Origin: CAVVXX01 sp963707975
Lineage (GTDB): Bacteria; Pseudomonadota; Alphaproteobacteria; Micropepsales; Micropepsaceae
Direction of reading: 5' to 3'
Assembly: GCA_963707975.1 (NCBI GenBank)
Contig: OY970177.1
Coordinates: 124,001 to 188,000 of the forward strand
Length of the DNA stretch: 64,000 nt
Shown piece after piece: positions 62,470 to 64,000 of the stretch (positions are counted from its first letter, which is position 1; the number at the start of each line of letters is the position of its first letter). The notes under the pieces were generated by a model. The model did not search any database, was not told where the DNA came from, and worked only from the letters and a program-made list of their open reading frames with translations. The translations under genes and the position numbers were made by a program.

Positions 62470-63758
62470 GATGCGATCTGTCGGTCTTGCTTGCGCAGCA
62501 TGGCAAGCGCCAGCAGGAACGTGACCCAAGCAGGGCCATCACCTTCAAGGAAATCCGACTCCACGGCATTGTGCAGCACTATGAAAACAAAGATTGCAAA
62601 CAGCAGCGCTTTGATCTCAATGCCGGCACCATTTCGCCAGAATGCGATCAGCGGCCCCACGAGCAAACTCGCCATGGCGAGCGTGAACCCGATCACGCCA
62701 ATGGTGACGAGCAGTTGCAGATAGCCATTATGGCCATGCGCCACATTGCCGATCCAGGCGCTGCCGGCATAGGGATAGATTGGCGAATGAGCGCCCGTAT
62801 CGGCGAAAGAGCCGAAACCTGAACCGAGCAATGGATGATTCGCGATATATGCGATTTCCGCCTGCCAGATGGCGACGCGCCCTGTAAGCCCCAGCGGGTT
62901 CGCAAACAGACGCGCGATGCTGCCCCATTCCCAGATGACGCCAATGGCAGCAAGGGCAAGAACGAAAGCAAAGCCAACAGCCGCAATATGGCTGTTAAGC
63001 GGGCGCTTCGATACGAAGCGATAGAGCCCGCCCGCCGCCAGCGCCATCGGCAACAGGCCAAGAGAGGCCATTGAATGCGTCATCACGGTGAAAGCCGCCG
63101 CCGCAATGGCAAGCAGTACATCAACCCAGCGGCGCGTTTCGAATGCGAAAAAGAAAAACACGATGGCGGTGAGAGCAAAGACAGCGCCCGCAATGTTCTT
63201 GTGAAAATATAGCCCTCGCCAATCGCCGATGAGTTGGGTGTCAGCCTCGCCAGGCAAATGCACAGACTGAGCGACTAGTGGAATGGAAAGCCAGTTCACG
63301 ATCAGCACCCCGCCAAGCACGATGCGCAATAATTTCAGGCTGCGCTCGACACCGATGGTATTCACGCTCAGCATGGCTGAAAGAACGACCACGATGGCCA
63401 GGCCAGCGCGGCGCAAAGTGACAGCGGGCTCAACCGCCCACAGCGCGCTTAACAGGCACCATGCCAAAAGAATTGCCAGAGAAACGGGAATGGCATCGAG
63501 CGCAGAAAGCCCGCGCTTTTGCAAAGCCGCACCGGCGATGACGGCGAACACCAGCAAATAACAAATCTGTCGTGCGAGATCGCCTGCACCCGCGTTGATA
63601 TCCTGGCCTGAGGAAAGCGCTGCCGTATCGCGCACCGCAAAAGGCGAGAGCCCGACAAAGACAAGCAACAACAGCGCTACATAAGCGGCTGGCGCAAGCC
63701 ACGATTCGGTAAGCAGGCCGGCTTGTGCCACACCGGCTGGCAAGTCATTATTCGCCAT
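62466..63758 (-). CDS. O-antigen ligase / polymerase family membrane protein
   Basis: The 430-residue protein has about twelve transmembrane helices and a periplasmic loop with HPLLGSGFGSFADTG and the H in AHGHNGYLQLLV, the WaaL/Wzy-type signature region. It may ligate or polymerise surface polysaccharide repeat units. Its start overlaps the end of the upstream glycosyltransferase gene, so the operon is tightly coupled. Confidence 0.85.
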   Translation of the reverse strand: MANNDLPAGVAQAGLLTESWLAPAAYVALLLLVFVGLSPFAVRDTAALSSGQDINAGAGDLARQICYLLVFAVIAGAALQKRGLSALDAIPVSLAILLAWCLLSALWAVEPAVTLRRAGLAIVVVLSAMLSVNTIGVERSLKLLRIVLGGVLIVNWLSIPLVAQSVHLPGEADTQLIGDWRGLYFHKNIAGAVFALTAIVFFFFAFETRRWVDVLLAIAAAAFTVMTHSMASLGLLPMALAAGGLYRFVSKRPLNSHIAAVGFAFVLALAAIGVIWEWGSIARLFANPLGLTGRVAIWQAEIAYIANHPLLGSGFGSFADTGAHSPIYPYAGSAWIGNVAHGHNGYLQLLVTIGVIGFTLAMASLLVGPLIAFWRNGAGIEIKALLFAIFVFIVLHNAVESDFLEGDGPAWVTFLLALAMLRKQDRQIAS

Positions 63759-64000
63759 GTGTCACGGCGTACTCATTGTAATACCGGCCAAGAACCGCAG
63801 CGATTTTCCCCGTGCCCCGGAACAGCTTGCACATGGGCTCAGCCCGGCGATTCGGGTTGAGAGCAAGGATGACCAATAGGAAAGGGAACAACAAGAGCGC
63901 GCCGCCGATCTTGACGATTTCACGTGCGAACGCGAACGCGCCATAAGGGTGCTTGAGAAAAACGCGCATATCGGAATTGCCCACGCGATAGGCGCGCGAA
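63748..64000 (-). CDS. C-terminal fragment of an EPS-cluster protein, probably a glycosyltransferase (runs off the window)
   Basis: The frame is open to the window edge (SRAYRVGNSDMRVFLKHPY and onward); a GTG at 63984 is unlikely to be the real start. The visible 83 residues include the R-V-G-N-S-D-M-R-V-F-L-K-H-P pattern seen near the C-terminus of some EPS glycosyltransferases and one membrane helix (IVKIGGALLLFPFLLVILAL). The stop overlaps the start of the O-antigen ligase gene by 11 bp, placing it in the same operon. The identity is tentative. Confidence 0.5.
   Translation of the reverse strand, partial: SRAYRVGNSDMRVFLKHPYGAFAFAREIVKIGGALLLFPFLLVILALNPNRRAEPMCKLFRGTGKIAAVLGRYYNEYAVTHGE

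Noticed and set aside
1..64000. CRISPR array, prophage, insertion sequence, toxin-antitoxin or restriction system
   Set aside because: No repeat-spacer pattern, transposase, integrase, phage gene or defence gene was recognised anywhere in the window.

Overview
The window looks like chromosomal DNA from a GC-rich alphaproteobacterium. The strongest markers are a gcrA cell-cycle regulator gene, the long (about 386-residue) alphaproteobacterial type of dCTP deaminase, an argD-hslO gene pair, an alphaproteobacterial-style EF-P with its EpmA ligase, and a NodT-type RND efflux operon. There is no prophage, insertion sequence, CRISPR array or rRNA. One tRNA gene (Gly, anticodon CCC) is present. Genes are tightly packed, with many ATGA or GTGA stop/start overlaps and several convergent pairs whose stop codons overlap.

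Layout. 1-3.3 kb: the 3' part of a membrane histidine kinase with a degenerate Hpt-like tail, dcd, a terminator-like hairpin and tRNA-Gly. 3.4-4.9 kb: a secreted LprI-like protein and a SET-domain-like methyltransferase. 9.7-4.9 kb (minus): the prkA-DUF444-spoVR stress operon; the first two genes carry at least seven apparent frameshifts. 10.2-13 kb: GNAT, SixA, OsmC, ApaG and GTP cyclohydrolase I. 15.6-13 kb (minus): argD, hslO and an exported protein. 15.8 kb: gcrA. 19.1-16.3 kb (minus): phoR-phoU-phoB, all three with frameshifts and no pst genes between them. 19.1-19.4 kb: a probable unannotated structured small RNA with a very strong terminator. 19.6-25.5 kb: a three-gene RND efflux operon. 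25.5-33 kb: PfkB kinase, PAP2 phosphatase, DUF3311 plus an MctP-like symporter, a TauE/SafE permease, an HdeD-like protein and a long FadE-type acyl-CoA dehydrogenase. 33.2-37.9 kb: a korC-korA-korB 2-oxoacid:ferredoxin/NADP oxidoreductase cluster. 38-43 kb: pirin, efp/epmA (divergent), an OPT transporter and a GST. 43.3-46.9 kb: an Mla-type lipid ABC transporter (permease, ATPase with an in-frame stop, MCE protein, lipoprotein). 46.9-47.9 kb: an in-frame chimera of a cation/proton antiporter N-terminus and a phenylacetate-CoA ligase C-terminus. 48.2-58.5 kb: a complete type II secretion operon, E-F-G-H-I-J-L-M-C-D-K. 64-58.5 kb (minus): an exopolysaccharide operon (glycosyltransferases, O-antigen ligase, Wzc-like kinase) that also carries the prepilin peptidase needed by the secretion system.

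How it fits together. The right third is an envelope region: lipid trafficking, type II secretion and capsule/EPS export, with the pseudopilin-processing enzyme encoded at the end of the EPS operon. The left and middle are mostly housekeeping and stress functions. A recurring oddity is that conserved genes (prkA, DUF444, phoB, phoU, phoR, korA, mlaF) carry reading-frame lesions while their neighbours are clean. Most lesions are single-base indels in GC-rich runs, so consensus error in the assembly is the leading explanation, with true decay the alternative.
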